Numbered from the stretch's first letter, positions 22,928 through 31,818 are shown. The stretch is 64,000 nucleotides of DNA from Longimicrobium sp. (GCF_035474595.1 NZ_DATIND010000044.1:113502-177501); one strand, 5' to 3'. The notes: generated by a model not told the origin, from the letters alone. Translations and numbers: made by a program.

Positions 22928-24157
22928 ATGGAGAAGGACATGGAGACGGTGACGGAAAAAAAAGCGGTACACAGGGCGCGTGTCTCACGCCGTAGCGCTT
23001 CGCGGCGGTGGTGCGTTCCGCCCGCGCTGCAGCACGAGCCCGACGAGCTGCTCGAGGCCGTGCAGGTGCTGCAGGAGATGCCCACCCCGGTGGGCGCCAT
23101 CCTCTGGCAGTCGGTGCGCGACGTGACGCTGTGGGCCGAGATCGCCGAGGACGAGCGCGACGAGCTGTTCGGCATCAACGCCGCGCACCGGCGCCTGAAC
23201 GAGCTGCTGGCCGCGGGCGCCGAGCCGTCGCTGGAGGTGTCGCTCACCACGCTGGCGGCGCTGGTGGGCTCGCCCGCCACGGCCAACCCCGAGATCGTGT
23301 CGCTGGTGTGCCAGCAGATCGCGCGGTGGGCCGAAGGGCGCGGCGCGTGGGGCACGGCCATGGCGTACGCGCAGGCCGCGGCGCTGGCCACGCCGCTGGA
23401 GGCGGGGCCCGCGCTCTTCGCGGGGAGCCTGGCGCTGCGCTGGCGGCGGAGCGCGCGCGCGGAGACGTGGCTGCGCCGGGCGATCGGGCTGGCGCGGCGC
23501 GGGCGCGTGTGGGAGGCGTACGCGCAGGCGTACGTGGAGATGGGCGCGCTGTACACCCGCCGCGGCCAGCCGGGAACGGCGCACCGCTTCTACGTGCAGG
23601 GGCTGCGCGCGGCGCGGCGCCACGGGCTGATCCTGATCCGCGGGACGGCGCTGCACGGGATGCTGCTGCTGGCGCTGGAGGCGGGGCACCTGGACGACGC
23701 CGAGCGGTACGCGCGCGGCGCCATGCGCGCGTACGGACGCGGCCACCCGCGGCTCTCGGAGCTGCTGCACGACGTGGCGTTCCTGTTCGTGCGCAAGGAA
23801 AGCTACTCGCGCGCCATCCCCATGCTGCAGAAGCTGCTGCCGTCGCGGGTGGAGCCGGTGGAGCGGGCGCTCACTCTCTCCATCCTGGCCCACGCCGCCG
23901 CGGGCGACGAGAACCAGCGGCTGTACCAGGAGGCGTGGATGGACGCGTGGTCGCTCATCAACCGCAACCCGGCCGAGGCCGACCGGCACGCCCGCGCGCT
24001 GCTGGAGCTGGCGCGCGCCTCCACGCTGTTCCGCGACTGGGCGCACGTGGAGCAGGCCGTGCGCCTGGCCACCTCCGCCGCCACCCCGCATACCGAGCCC
24101 GTCCTCACCGCCCAGGTCGACGAGCTCGCCGCCGCACTGCGCTCGCGGCGGGGGTGA
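22928..24157 (+). CDS. TPR-like helical repeat protein
   Basis: The 409-residue protein is mostly helical and alanine-rich. Paired-helix TPR-like units run from about residue 140 onward, for example AEGRGAWGTAMAYAQAAAL, then AYVEMGALYTRRGQPGTAHR and the DDAERYARGAMRAYG segment. TPR proteins mediate protein contacts; here the partner is unknown. It is divergent from an HTH protein, a layout that suggests a regulatory pair. The ATG at 22928 follows a GAGGGAG ribosome site; the frame is open for another 465 bp upstream but that part overlaps the divergent HTH gene and is rejected. Confidence 0.6.
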   Translation: MEKDMETVTEKKAVHRARVSRRSASRRWCVPPALQHEPDELLEAVQVLQEMPTPVGAILWQSVRDVTLWAEIAEDERDELFGINAAHRRLNELLAAGAEPSLEVSLTTLAALVGSPATANPEIVSLVCQQIARWAEGRGAWGTAMAYAQAAALATPLEAGPALFAGSLALRWRRSARAETWLRRAIGLARRGRVWEAYAQAYVEMGALYTRRGQPGTAHRFYVQGLRAARRHGLILIRGTALHGMLLLALEAGHLDDAERYARGAMRAYGRGHPRLSELLHDVAFLFVRKESYSRAIPMLQKLLPSRVEPVERALTLSILAHAAAGDENQRLYQEAWMDAWSLINRNPAEADRHARALLELARASTLFRDWAHVEQAVRLATSAATPHTEPVLTAQVDELAAALRSRRG

Positions 24158-24216
24158 TCCCGGTGCGGGTGATCCCGGCGCGGTTCCCAGCATCCCCTCC
24201 ACCCTCCACCTCCCAC

Positions 24217-24267
24217 CCGGCGAATGAATTCGCGGGCAACAACAGCACAAAGTCCCTTCGGGACTGC
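24217..24267 (+). repeat. Two-hairpin dispersed element, single copy A
   Basis: Hairpin 1 is GCGAATGAATTCGC (24220-24233), the linker is GGCAACAACAGCACAA, and hairpin 2 is AGTCCCTTCGGGACT (24251-24265). It sits in the 260-bp gap between convergent genes, followed by a long hairpin at 24336 and degenerate 8-bp satellite units. Confidence 0.9.
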
Positions 24268-24335
24268 CGCCTGACCTGGGGGGTGATGAGCCCGCCGCGG
24301 TGCGGGGGAGATTCATATCACATCCGGGAACGATG

Positions 24336-24364
24336 AGGGCCGGCATCGCGGCGATGCCGGCCCT
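24336..24364. terminator. Hairpin between convergent genes
   Basis: A 13-bp perfect stem with loop CGG, almost the same sequence as the hairpin at 20892-20922. Satellite-like CACTCACG repeats follow at about 24370-24410. Confidence 0.6.
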
Positions 24365-24416
24365 GACGTACTTCCGCACTCACGCACTCACGCACTCACG
24401 CACTTTTGCACTTTCC

Positions 24417-24995
24417 TCAGTCCGGATCGTCGCAGCCCTTCCGCAGCTCGTTCTTCACCCGCTTCCAGGTGCCGCCGTCGTCCTTGCGGTAGGTGACGCG
24501 CTGCACGCGGCGGCAGATGCCGGTGGGCCAGACGCGGCGGTCGGTGGCGTAGCTGGTGATGGTGGCGGCGATCTCGCGGTTGTCGGCCTTCACCATGTTC
24601 AGGTGCAGCATCACCCCGTACCCCTTGATCCACCGGCCGCCGGTGAAGCCCGCCATGGCCTCGGGGGTGGCGGCCACGGTGCCGGTGTCCTCGAGCATGA
24701 TGGCTTCCTGCGGCTTGCCGATCTTCTGCGCGCCGGGAACGCCCAGGTGCGCCATCACGCTGTCGCGCTCCAGCCGGGTTTCGGTGAGCTGCCAGCCGCC
24801 GCCCGCGAACGAGTTCACGTCGATCCAGAGCGGCCCCTGGGGCGGCTTGGGGGTGGCGGCCTGCCGGGCGTCGGCGTCGGCGAAGCGCACCAGGTCGGGA
24901 AGGAAGGCGTAGAAGTCCTGCGCGGTGTAGTCGCGCCCGCCGCAGGCGGCGAGCGTGGCGAGCAGGAACAGGGCGAACGGTCGGACGCGCTTCAT
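24417..24995 (-). CDS. Lipoprotein of unknown function
   Basis: The 192-residue product has a lipoprotein signal (FLLATLAAC, Cys near residue 17). I do not recognise the mature domain. It is compact, with WIDVNSFAGGGWQLTETRLE near residue 55 and a basic C-terminal tail ending KGCDDPD. The start at 24995 precedes the charged signal; an upstream in-frame ATG at 25040 adds 15 residues without improving it. Confidence 0.6.
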   Translation of the reverse strand: MKRVRPFALFLLATLAACGGRDYTAQDFYAFLPDLVRFADADARQAATPKPPQGPLWIDVNSFAGGGWQLTETRLERDSVMAHLGVPGAQKIGKPQEAIMLEDTGTVAATPEAMAGFTGGRWIKGYGVMLHLNMVKADNREIAATITSYATDRRVWPTGICRRVQRVTYRKDDGGTWKRVKNELRKGCDDPD

Positions 24996-25153
24996 CACGT
25001 CTCCGGGCGTGGCACGGTGGATGATCCGGGGCATCAGCATGCTACACCTCGCGGGCGGCGGCGCAACCGGCGCCCTTCCCGCGGGGCGGCGCAGGGCGAT
25101 ACAATCTCCCCCGCGTTCCGGTTCCCCGCGATCCCCTTTGGACGAAGCGAGCG

Positions 25154-25426
25154 ATGAAGTTCTGGAGGCTGGCCCCCCGGCACGACACCCTGTGGTGGTG
25201 CGTGGAAGGCAAGGACCCGTGGTCGCCGTACCGCGAGCGCGCGTTCGGCTTCGTGGTGCGCGCCGAGGACGGCGAGGCCGCGCGCTGGCTGGCGCACGAG
25301 GCCGGCGGCAAGGAGAACGAGACCATCGACGGCGTGGCCCCCTGGCTGGACGCCAACTACAGCACCTGCGAGGAGCTGCGCGACGACGGCAATGCCGAGG
25401 TTCTGCTCGTCAACTTCCGCCATTAG
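25154..25426 (+). CDS. Small protein of unknown function
   Basis: The 90-residue protein is acidic and tryptophan-rich (MKFWRLAPRHDTLWWCVEG) without a signal peptide. I do not recognise it. The ATG follows a GCGAGCG stretch rather than a strong ribosome site. An inverted pair of satellite arms right after the stop can act as its terminator. Confidence 0.55.
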   Translation: MKFWRLAPRHDTLWWCVEGKDPWSPYRERAFGFVVRAEDGEAARWLAHEAGGKENETIDGVAPWLDANYSTCEELRDDGNAEVLLVNFRH

Positions 25427-25431
25427 AAGAG

Positions 25432-25520
25432 AAGTGCGGGAGTGCGTGAGTGCGGAAGTGCGCTGGCTCCGTGCGAATAGCAGGCTGCTGCGCTAAAAAC
25501 GCACTCCCGCACTTCCGCAC
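25432..25520 (+). terminator. Satellite-derived inverted repeat acting as terminator
   Basis: GAAGTGCGGGAGTGCG (25432-25447) and its exact complement (25500-25515) form a 16-bp stem made of 8-bp satellite units. A run of six T follows at about 25519-25525. Confidence 0.65.
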
Positions 25521-25701
25521 TTTTTTGCTTCGTCTCCCGAACGCATCGCCGCGGCGGATTCTGACGAAGCTGAAACTCTCCCGCGGCATCCGCCGTACGG
25601 TCGAATGCGGAGGCGGTGGGGACACCCGCCCGAGGGGACGGTGGACGTCCACCGCACACACGACTTTCTAGATCAAGGCCGCAATGGCCGGGGAGATACA
25701 G

Positions 25702-25923
25702 ATGTTGGAGCAGATCCACGCGACCGCCGAGGACCAGCGCAAAACGCAGGTGATCGTGGCGCTGGGGATGGTGATGTTCGGCCTCTACGCGCTGGCGAGC
25801 GCCGCGCTGGGCGGCTGGAGCGGGCTGGCGACGGTGGGAGCGATGGTCGGCGTCGGCGGCGGCGCGCTGCTGGCCGTGGTCCGCAGCCACCCCACGTACG
25901 CCACCAAGCGCTTCGCCCACTGA
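25702..25923 (+). CDS. Small two-helix membrane protein of unknown function
   Basis: The 73-residue protein has a charged N-terminus (MLEQIHATAEDQRKTQ) and two membrane helices, about residues 17-35 and 40-60. I do not recognise it. The ATG at 25702 has GGGGAGA at a good distance; a second ATG at 25684 would add six residues. A strong terminator follows at 25949. Confidence 0.55.
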   Translation: MLEQIHATAEDQRKTQVIVALGMVMFGLYALASAALGGWSGLATVGAMVGVGGGALLAVVRSHPTYATKRFAH

Positions 25924-25948
25924 GCGAGCGCGGGGCGCAGCATGACGA

Positions 25949-25974
25949 AAGGGACCCGGGTGGCCGGGTCCCTT
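25949..25974 (+). terminator. Terminator hairpin
   Basis: AAGGGACCCGG and its complement enclose GTGG, between the small membrane protein gene and the convergent leucine dehydrogenase gene. Modest T-richness follows (TTCGTCGTT). Confidence 0.7.
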
Positions 25975-25985
25975 CGTCGTTGACA

Positions 25986-26085
25986 GAAGTGCGGAAGTGC
26001 GTGAGTGCGTTCCGGCGCGCGGCAGAGCTTCTCTCCGCACGGAACCAGCGCACTTCCGCACTCACGCGCTCACGCACTTCGGTTC
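25986..26085. repeat. Inverted arms of 8-bp satellite units
   Basis: GAAGTGCGGAAGTGCGTGAG-type units at 25986-26009 face CGCACTTCCGCACTCACGCG-type units at about 26049-26085, forming a long imperfect hairpin right after the leucine dehydrogenase stop codon. Confidence 0.75.
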
Positions 26086-26086
26086 A

Positions 26087-27142
26087 TCACACCCACGTCC
26101 GCTGCAGCGCGCCCACGCCCTGGATGCGGTCCTCGGCCAGGCGGTCCGCGGCCTGGTAGGTGGGCAGGCCCTCGGCCTCGCTGAGCTCGAAGAGGCGCAG
26201 GAGCGTGGTGTAGATCTCGCCCGCCTTGCGCATCGAGCGCTCCGGCGTCCACTGGTTCAGCTCGCCGCAGACGTTGATCAGGCCGCCGGCGTTGATCACG
26301 TAGTCCGGCGCGTACAGGATCCCGCGGCGGTGCAGCTCGTCGCCATGGCGCTCCTCGGCGAGGACGTTGTTCGCCGCGCCCGCCACGACCTGCACCTTCA
26401 GCACCTTCAGCGTGTCGTCGTTGATGGTGGCGCCCAGCGCGCTCGGCGCGTACACGTCCGCCTCGACGGCGTAGATCTCGTCGGGGCCGACCGCGGTGGC
26501 GCCGAAGTCGTGCACCACCTTCTGCACGCGCGCGGCGTCGATGTCGGTAACCACCAGGCGCGCGCCCTCGCCCGCCAGGTTCTGGCAGAGGTAGTAGCCC
26601 ACGTGGCCGACGCCCTGCACGGTGATGGTGCGGCCGCTCAGGTCGTCGCTGCCGAACCGGTGCTTCGCGGCGGCCTTGATGCCGCGGTACACGCCGTACG
26701 CGGTGACGGGGGACGGGTCGCCCGACGCGGCGGCGCGGCCGGTGACGTGCTCCGTCTCCATCGCCACGAACTCCATGTCGTCCACCGAGGTGCCGACGTC
26801 TTCCGCGGTGATGTAGCGCCCCTTCAGCGTTTCCACCGCGCGGCCGTGCGCGCGGAAGATGGCCTCGCGGTCGGTCGCGCGGTTGTCGCCGATGATCACG
26901 CTCTTGCCGCCGCCCAGGTTCAGCCCCGCCACCGCCGCCTTGTACGTCATCCCCCGCGACAGCCGCAGCGCGTCGATGAACGCCTCGCGGTCGTTGTTGT
27001 ACTGCCAGAAGCGCGTGCCGCCCAGCGCCGGCCCCAGCACGGTGTTGTGGATGGCGATGATCCCCCTGTACCCGCAGGACGGCTCGTTCCAGAAGACCAC
27101 CTGCTCGTGGCCGTGCTCGTTGATCAGCTCGAAGAATTCCAT
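26087..27142 (-). CDS. Leucine/branched-chain amino acid dehydrogenase (Glu/Leu/Phe/Val family)
   Basis: The 351-residue NAD-dependent enzyme deaminates branched-chain or related amino acids to 2-oxo acids. The catalytic lysine region is MTYKAAVAGLNLGGGKSV (about residues 65-83), and the Rossmann motif GVGHVGYYL is near residue 181. Length and motifs fit leucine dehydrogenase of the hexa/octameric family; substrate choice among Leu, Val and Phe is not certain. It is last in a minus-strand series with acyl-CoA dehydrogenase and 3-hydroxyacyl-CoA dehydrogenase, fitting amino acid catabolism. Confidence 0.92.
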   Translation of the reverse strand: MEFFELINEHGHEQVVFWNEPSCGYRGIIAIHNTVLGPALGGTRFWQYNNDREAFIDALRLSRGMTYKAAVAGLNLGGGKSVIIGDNRATDREAIFRAHGRAVETLKGRYITAEDVGTSVDDMEFVAMETEHVTGRAAASGDPSPVTAYGVYRGIKAAAKHRFGSDDLSGRTITVQGVGHVGYYLCQNLAGEGARLVVTDIDAARVQKVVHDFGATAVGPDEIYAVEADVYAPSALGATINDDTLKVLKVQVVAGAANNVLAEERHGDELHRRGILYAPDYVINAGGLINVCGELNQWTPERSMRKAGEIYTTLLRLFELSEAEGLPTYQAADRLAEDRIQGVGALQRTWV

Positions 27143-27232
27143 TCCCGTTTCCGTCTGTCCGGGTGTAGATCGTGGCGCCGGTCATGGCCGGCGGTCTTGC
27201 TGGAGGCCCTTTCGTCCCGCTCCGGCGGCCGC

Positions 27233-28369
27233 CTACCGGTACAGCTCGCGCGCGATCACGGTGCGCTGGATCTCGCTCGTCCCCTCGTAGATCTCCGTGA
27301 CCTTGGCGTCGCGGAACAGGCGCTCCACCGGGTACTCCTTCATGTACCCGTATCCCCCGAACACCTGCACGGCTTCGGTCGTCACGTACATGGCCGTCTC
27401 GCTGGCGAAGAGCTTGGCCATCGAGGCCAGCTGCACCGCCTTCTCCCCGGTTTCCTTCGCCTCGCCGGCGCGGTGGAGGAGGGCGCGCGCGGCCTCGATG
27501 CGCGTGGCCATGTTCGCCAGCTTGAACTGCATCCCCTGAAAGTCCCGGATGGCGGTGCCGAACTGCTTCCGCTCGGCCGCGTACGCCAGCGAGTGCTCCA
27601 GCGCCGCCTGGGCGATGCCGATGGCGAGCGCGCCGATCCCCAGGCGCCCGCCGTTCAGCCCCTGCAGGGCGTAGATGAAGCCCTGCCCGGGCTCGCCCAG
27701 CAGCTGGTCGTCGGGGACGAACATCTCGCGGAAGGCCACGCCCACCGTTTCGGATGCGCGCTGCCCCATCTTGTCTTCCTTCTTGCCGACGATGTAGCCC
27801 TCGGCGTCCGTGGGGACGATGAAGGCGCCGATCCCCTTGGCGCCGCGCCGGTCGTCCGGCGTGTCGGTGCGCACCATGGTGACGGTCACGTCGCCGAAGC
27901 CGCCGTTGGTGACCCACGCCTTGGCGCCGTTCAGCACCCACCCGCCGTCGACCTTCCGCGCCTGCGCCGCCATCGACGCGGCGTCGGAGCCGGAGTCGGG
28001 CTCGGAGAGCGAGAAGGCGCCCAGCAGCTCGCCCCGCGCCATCGGCCGCAGCCAGCGCTCCTTCTGCGCGCCGGTGCCGTGGGCGAGGATCATCTGCGTG
28101 GGCAGCGAGTTGTGCACGCTCATGGCGACGGCCACCGACGCGTCGCCGCGGGCGATCTCCTCCAGCGCGATGAGGTAGCTCGTGGTGTCGAGCCCCAGGC
28201 CGTCGTGCTCCTCGGGGATGAGCATCCCCAGGAAGCCCAGCTCGCCCAGCTTGGCGACCACGTCGCGCGGGAGCTCGCCCTCGCGGTCCCACGCTTCCGC
28301 GTGCGGGCGGAGCTCGTTCTCGGCGAACTCGCGGGCCAGGTCGCGGATCTGCTGCTGTTCCGGCGTCAT
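27233..28369 (-). CDS. Acyl-CoA dehydrogenase
   Basis: The 378-residue FAD enzyme oxidises acyl-CoA to enoyl-CoA. FSLSEPDSGSD near residue 120 and WVTNGGFGD near 155 are family signatures, and the catalytic Glu lies in YEGTSEIQR near residue 363. It is a full-length short/branched-chain type by general appearance. It lies about 100 bp after the duplicated-domain gene and 90 bp before leucine dehydrogenase, consistent with one catabolic transcript. Confidence 0.95.
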   Translation of the reverse strand: MTPEQQQIRDLAREFAENELRPHAEAWDREGELPRDVVAKLGELGFLGMLIPEEHDGLGLDTTSYLIALEEIARGDASVAVAMSVHNSLPTQMILAHGTGAQKERWLRPMARGELLGAFSLSEPDSGSDAASMAAQARKVDGGWVLNGAKAWVTNGGFGDVTVTMVRTDTPDDRRGAKGIGAFIVPTDAEGYIVGKKEDKMGQRASETVGVAFREMFVPDDQLLGEPGQGFIYALQGLNGGRLGIGALAIGIAQAALEHSLAYAAERKQFGTAIRDFQGMQFKLANMATRIEAARALLHRAGEAKETGEKAVQLASMAKLFASETAMYVTTEAVQVFGGYGYMKEYPVERLFRDAKVTEIYEGTSEIQRTVIARELYR

Positions 28370-28472
28370 TTGCTCATTCGTTGAACCATTGTGGACGAGG
28401 GAAAAACCATCCCGCCCCTCGCGCCGCTTCCGCCGCGCGCGAGGCCTCGCCCTCCTGCGTCTTCCGATCTGC

Positions 28473-29231
28473 CTACTCTCCCGATTCCTTCGGCCGCGCC
28501 TGGCGGAAGAGGGCGAGGATGGAATCCTCCGGCCCGCCCTCCAGCTGCTTCCGCGCGGCGGCGAAGGGCCAGACGGCGGTGTCGTCGGGCATGCGGACGA
28601 TCCACGCCTCGCCGGTGTGGCGCCACTCGCCGGCGTACGCGGCGATCAGCGACTCGCCCAGCGCGGCGCCCACCAGCGCGGTGTACTGGTCCAGCAGCTC
28701 GGTCTCGACGGGGCGCGCGTTCTCGATGAAGGTGTCGACGAACGCCACCAGCGCCTCGCCGTACTCCGCCGGGCCGCCGTTTCCCTCGATCACCGCGCGG
28801 AAGCGCTCCGCCGTCTCCCGCAGCGCCTCCGTCGGATCCGCCTCCGGCGCGGCATCCTCGTCCACCCGGTCCCATGCGTCCCCGAAGGAGCGGAAGAGGG
28901 TGGCCAGGGAACCGCCGTCGCCCCCGCGCAGCCGCTCCTCGGTTTCGCGGAAAGGGTGCACGCGGCCGCGCTCGCCCAGCTCCACCGCCCACTCTCCGTC
29001 CGCGTCGCTCCACGCGCCGCCGTAGACGGCGATGAGCGACTCGCCCAGGAACGCCCCGACCAGCGCGGTCTGCACGCGCAGCTGGTCGGGCGATTCGACG
29101 GGGCGCACGGCGGCCACGTACTGGTCCGCCCACTCCACGCCGGCCGCGTCCAGCTCCAGCTCGCGGCCGGCGTCCTTCGCCAGCTTCACGAAGAGGTCCG
29201 ACGCCTGGCGCAGGCGGGCGGGGTCGCTCAC
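28473..29231 (-). CDS. Unknown protein with an internal domain duplication, coupled to 3-hydroxyacyl-CoA dehydrogenase
   Basis: The 252-residue acidic, soluble protein consists of two similar halves. [20 protein letters not shown] near residue 50 is repeated as [20 protein letters not shown] near residue 180, and both are followed by a WxV strand, a PF segment and a LATLFR/LALFRQ end. I do not recognise the family. The start is a GTG at 29231 that overlaps the TGA of the upstream dehydrogenase gene (GTGA), implying translational coupling, so the function probably relates to acyl-CoA metabolism or is needed in equal amount. Confidence 0.7.
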   Translation of the reverse strand: MSDPARLRQASDLFVKLAKDAGRELELDAAGVEWADQYVAAVRPVESPDQLRVQTALVGAFLGESLIAVYGGAWSDADGEWAVELGERGRVHPFRETEERLRGGDGGSLATLFRSFGDAWDRVDEDAAPEADPTEALRETAERFRAVIEGNGGPAEYGEALVAFVDTFIENARPVETELLDQYTALVGAALGESLIAAYAGEWRHTGEAWIVRMPDDTAVWPFAAARKQLEGGPEDSILALFRQARPKESGE

Positions 29232-30085
29232 GGGGCGTACGAGTAGAAGCCCTCGCCCGTCTTGCGGCCCAGCTTGCCGGACGCGACGTACTTCCGCAAC
29301 AAAGGGCACGGGCGGTACTTGTCGTCGCCCAGGCCGCGGTGCAGCACCTCCATGATGGCCAGGCAGGTGTCCAGCCCGATCAGGTCCGCGAGCGCCAGCG
29401 GCCCCATCGGGTGGTTCATCCCCAGCTTCATCACGGTGTCGATGGCCTCCTTCGTGGCAACACCCTCCATCAGGCAGAACACCGCCTCATTGATCATCGG
29501 CATCAGGATCCGGTTGGAGACGAAGCCCGGGTAGTCCTGCGCCTCGGCCACCGTCTTCCCCAGCTTCTCCGACATCTCCACGACCAGCCGCGTGGTCTCG
29601 TCGCTCGTCGCCAGCCCGCGGATGATCTCCACCAGCTTCATGACGGGGACGGGATTCATGAAGTGCATCCCGATGACCTTTTCGGGGCGCCTGGTCCGCG
29701 CGGCGATCTCGGTGATGGAGATGGAGGAGGTGTTCGTGGCCAGGATGGCGTGCGCGGGGGCCGCGGCGTCCATCTGCTCGAAGATGCGGAACTTGAGCTC
29801 CGTGTTCTCCGTCGCCGCCTCGATGACGAGATCGGCATCCGCGACGGCGGAGAGGTCGCTGGCGGCGGCGATGCGGCCCAGCGCGGCGTCGCGGTCGGCC
29901 TCGGACAGCGCGCCCTTCCTGATCTGCCGGTCCATGTTCCCGGCGATGGTCTTCCGCGCCGCGTCCAGCGCCTCGGCGCGCACGTCGATCATGGTGACGT
30001 CGTAGCCGCTCTGGGCGAAGACGTGGACGATGCCGTTCCCCATCGTCCCCGCGCCCACCACCGCCACCTTCCGGATATCCGCCAT
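29228..30085 (-). CDS. 3-hydroxybutyryl-CoA / 3-hydroxyacyl-CoA dehydrogenase
   Basis: The 285-residue NAD enzyme converts 3-hydroxyacyl-CoA to 3-oxoacyl-CoA. The Rossmann motif GAGTMG is at residues 11-16, the catalytic His is in GMHFMNPVP near 140, and the C-terminal domain ends GEGFYSY. Short length and motif details favour the 3-hydroxybutyryl-CoA (Hbd/PaaH) type. With the nearby thiolase and acyl-CoA dehydrogenase it covers three beta-oxidation steps. Its stop overlaps the next gene's GTG. Confidence 0.93.
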   Translation of the reverse strand: MADIRKVAVVGAGTMGNGIVHVFAQSGYDVTMIDVRAEALDAARKTIAGNMDRQIRKGALSEADRDAALGRIAAASDLSAVADADLVIEAATENTELKFRIFEQMDAAAPAHAILATNTSSISITEIAARTRRPEKVIGMHFMNPVPVMKLVEIIRGLATSDETTRLVVEMSEKLGKTVAEAQDYPGFVSNRILMPMINEAVFCLMEGVATKEAIDTVMKLGMNHPMGPLALADLIGLDTCLAIMEVLHRGLGDDKYRPCPLLRKYVASGKLGRKTGEGFYSYAP

Positions 30086-30322
30086 CGGTTGGTCTGCTCC
30101 GATTCGGGTGATTCGATTGATCTGCGTCTCAAGATGCCGCGCGGGCCCTCTCCCTCGCGGGCCCTCTCCCTGGCTGGCCCGGCGCGACTTCCGTCGCTTC
30201 GCCGGGCCGCCTGTCCCTCCCCCAAAACTGCCTGGGGGAGGGACGGGCTTCGGCGCGGCCTGCAACCTACAGCTCACTCCGCGGCTACACCGTGGCCGGA
30301 GGGAACGGCAGGATGCGGCCCA

Positions 30323-30454
30323 GCAGTCCCGCAGGGACTTTGTGCTGTTGTTGCCCGCCAATTCCATTGGCGGTTGCCGTGCTGTTGTTGCCCGCCAATT
30401 CCATTGGCGGTTGCCGTGCTGTTGTTGTCCGCCCATTCCATTGGCGGGACACCT
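30323..30454 (-). repeat. Two-hairpin element with tandem hairpin-1 units, array B
   Basis: Reading on the minus strand, one complete element (30323-30373) is joined to two further copies of its hairpin-1 and linker part with a period of about 38 bp. Hairpin 1 here is GCCAATTCCATTGGC, so its stem differs from copy A by paired changes. The 380-bp gap before hbd holds nothing else that I recognise. Confidence 0.85.
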
Positions 30455-30463
30455 GAGCCGCGC

Positions 30464-30835
30464 TCAGAGCACGGCCAGCAGGACGAAGTAGATCACGATC
30501 AGGCTCGCGCCCGCCGTGACCGTCCATGCGCCCGGGTTCCTGCGGCCGCGGGCGCGCGAGCCGTCGCGCGCCTGCCGCTCGCGCTCGATGGCGATGGTGG
30601 CGCTGCGGTGCTCCAGCACGTCGCGCAGCCCCAGGAAGCGCCCGCCCAGCAGCCCGCTTACGCCGAACAGCAGCACCATCACCCCGGCGCAGAACACCGC
30701 CAGCAGCCAGACGCGCGGCCGGTCCACCGCCGGGTCCATCCCCAGCGCGCGGAAGGGGAAGAGCAGCGGCACCAGCGCCGCGAACACCGCCGCGGCCAGC
30801 GGCGCGCTCCCCCAGAACACCAGCGCGCGCTTCAC
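30464..30835 (-). CDS. Small membrane protein of unknown function
   Basis: The 123-residue protein has three likely membrane helices, about residues 8-28, 43-63 and 105-122, with a basic loop (RERQARDGSRARGRR) between the second and third. I do not recognise it. The GTG start at 30835 overlaps the TGA of the CPBP protease gene (GTGA), so it is translated together with that protease and may be its partner. Confidence 0.65.
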   Translation of the reverse strand: MKRALVFWGSAPLAAAVFAALVPLLFPFRALGMDPAVDRPRVWLLAVFCAGVMVLLFGVSGLLGGRFLGLRDVLEHRSATIAIERERQARDGSRARGRRNPGAWTVTAGASLIVIYFVLLAVL

Positions 30836-31818
30836 GCCGGCACCTCCACGAGTGAGCCGGTGCCGAGGCGGTCGTCCACCAGCGGCCGCAGCGCGCGCAT
30901 CCGGGCGGACTCGCGCAGGCCGGGCCAGAGCAGGATGAGCGCCGCCAGCGCGAGGATCACGACCGTCGCGGCGATCCCCGCCTCCGGCCCGAAGTCGCCA
31001 CCGGTGAGCCAGCGCGGGCCGATGGAAACCTCGTTGTACAGCGGCGTGTCGCGCGTCAATCCGCTCACCGGAAAGTCCAGCAGCGCCGACATGGTCCAGT
31101 TCCACCCCAGGTGCAGCGCGGTGCAGAACCAGAGCGAGCGCGTGCGGAGATACGCCGCGCCCAGCATCACCCCCGCCAGGAAGATGTTGGCCAGCGCCAC
31201 CGCGTCGACCGCCGGGTTGCGCGCGTGCCCCAGCGCGAACAGCGCGCTGGAAAGCAGCAGCGCCGGCCAGGCGCCGATCCCCTGCACCAGCGCCTGGAAC
31301 GCGTATCCGCGGAAGAGCGCCTCTTCGGCGGCCGCGGCCACGGCGAAGAAGACCAGCCCCTGTGCGAGAGCGGCGACATATTCGGTCGTGCTCCCCCCGT
31401 CGGCAACCCACCGCGCGGTTCCCGCCACCGCAAGGACGCCCCCGGCGAGCCCGATCGCCGCCGCGCCGAGCGCGAAGCCGATCCCCGCGTCGCGCGCGGC
31501 TTCCGGGTCCGCCGCGAAGCCCAGCGCGCCGATCGGGCGCCGGTCCACCAGCCGCAGCATCCCCCATCCCGCCAGCACCGCCGCGGCCAGCTCGACCGCC
31601 ACCTGCGCGCCGAAGCTGGGGCGCACGCCGGCCGCCATCACCCCCGCGCCCAGCAGGGTGAGGAGGAAGAAGACGCCGCCGCACCACATCGCGATCCGCC
31701 ACCCGGCGCGCACGCCGTACGGGCCGAAGAAGATGCGCTGCACCGGCGAGCGTCCCGGTGACGGGGCGCCGCCGGCGTTTCGATCGGGGGGATGGAGAAC
31801 GGGTGCCTCGATGCTCAA
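30832..31818 (-). CDS. CPBP-family intramembrane metalloprotease (CAAX protease-like)
   Basis: The 328-residue polytopic membrane protein carries the family's glutamate motif EEALFRGY near residue 165, a second motif with His (FALGHARNP) near 194 and a third, LHLGWNW, near 237. These residues bind the catalytic metal inside the membrane. Roles range from prenyl-protein processing to bacteriocin self-immunity; none can be chosen here. Its stop overlaps the start of a small membrane protein gene. Confidence 0.9.
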   Translation of the reverse strand: MSIEAPVLHPPDRNAGGAPSPGRSPVQRIFFGPYGVRAGWRIAMWCGGVFFLLTLLGAGVMAAGVRPSFGAQVAVELAAAVLAGWGMLRLVDRRPIGALGFAADPEAARDAGIGFALGAAAIGLAGGVLAVAGTARWVADGGSTTEYVAALAQGLVFFAVAAAAEEALFRGYAFQALVQGIGAWPALLLSSALFALGHARNPAVDAVALANIFLAGVMLGAAYLRTRSLWFCTALHLGWNWTMSALLDFPVSGLTRDTPLYNEVSIGPRWLTGGDFGPEAGIAATVVILALAALILLWPGLRESARMRALRPLVDDRLGTGSLVEVPA

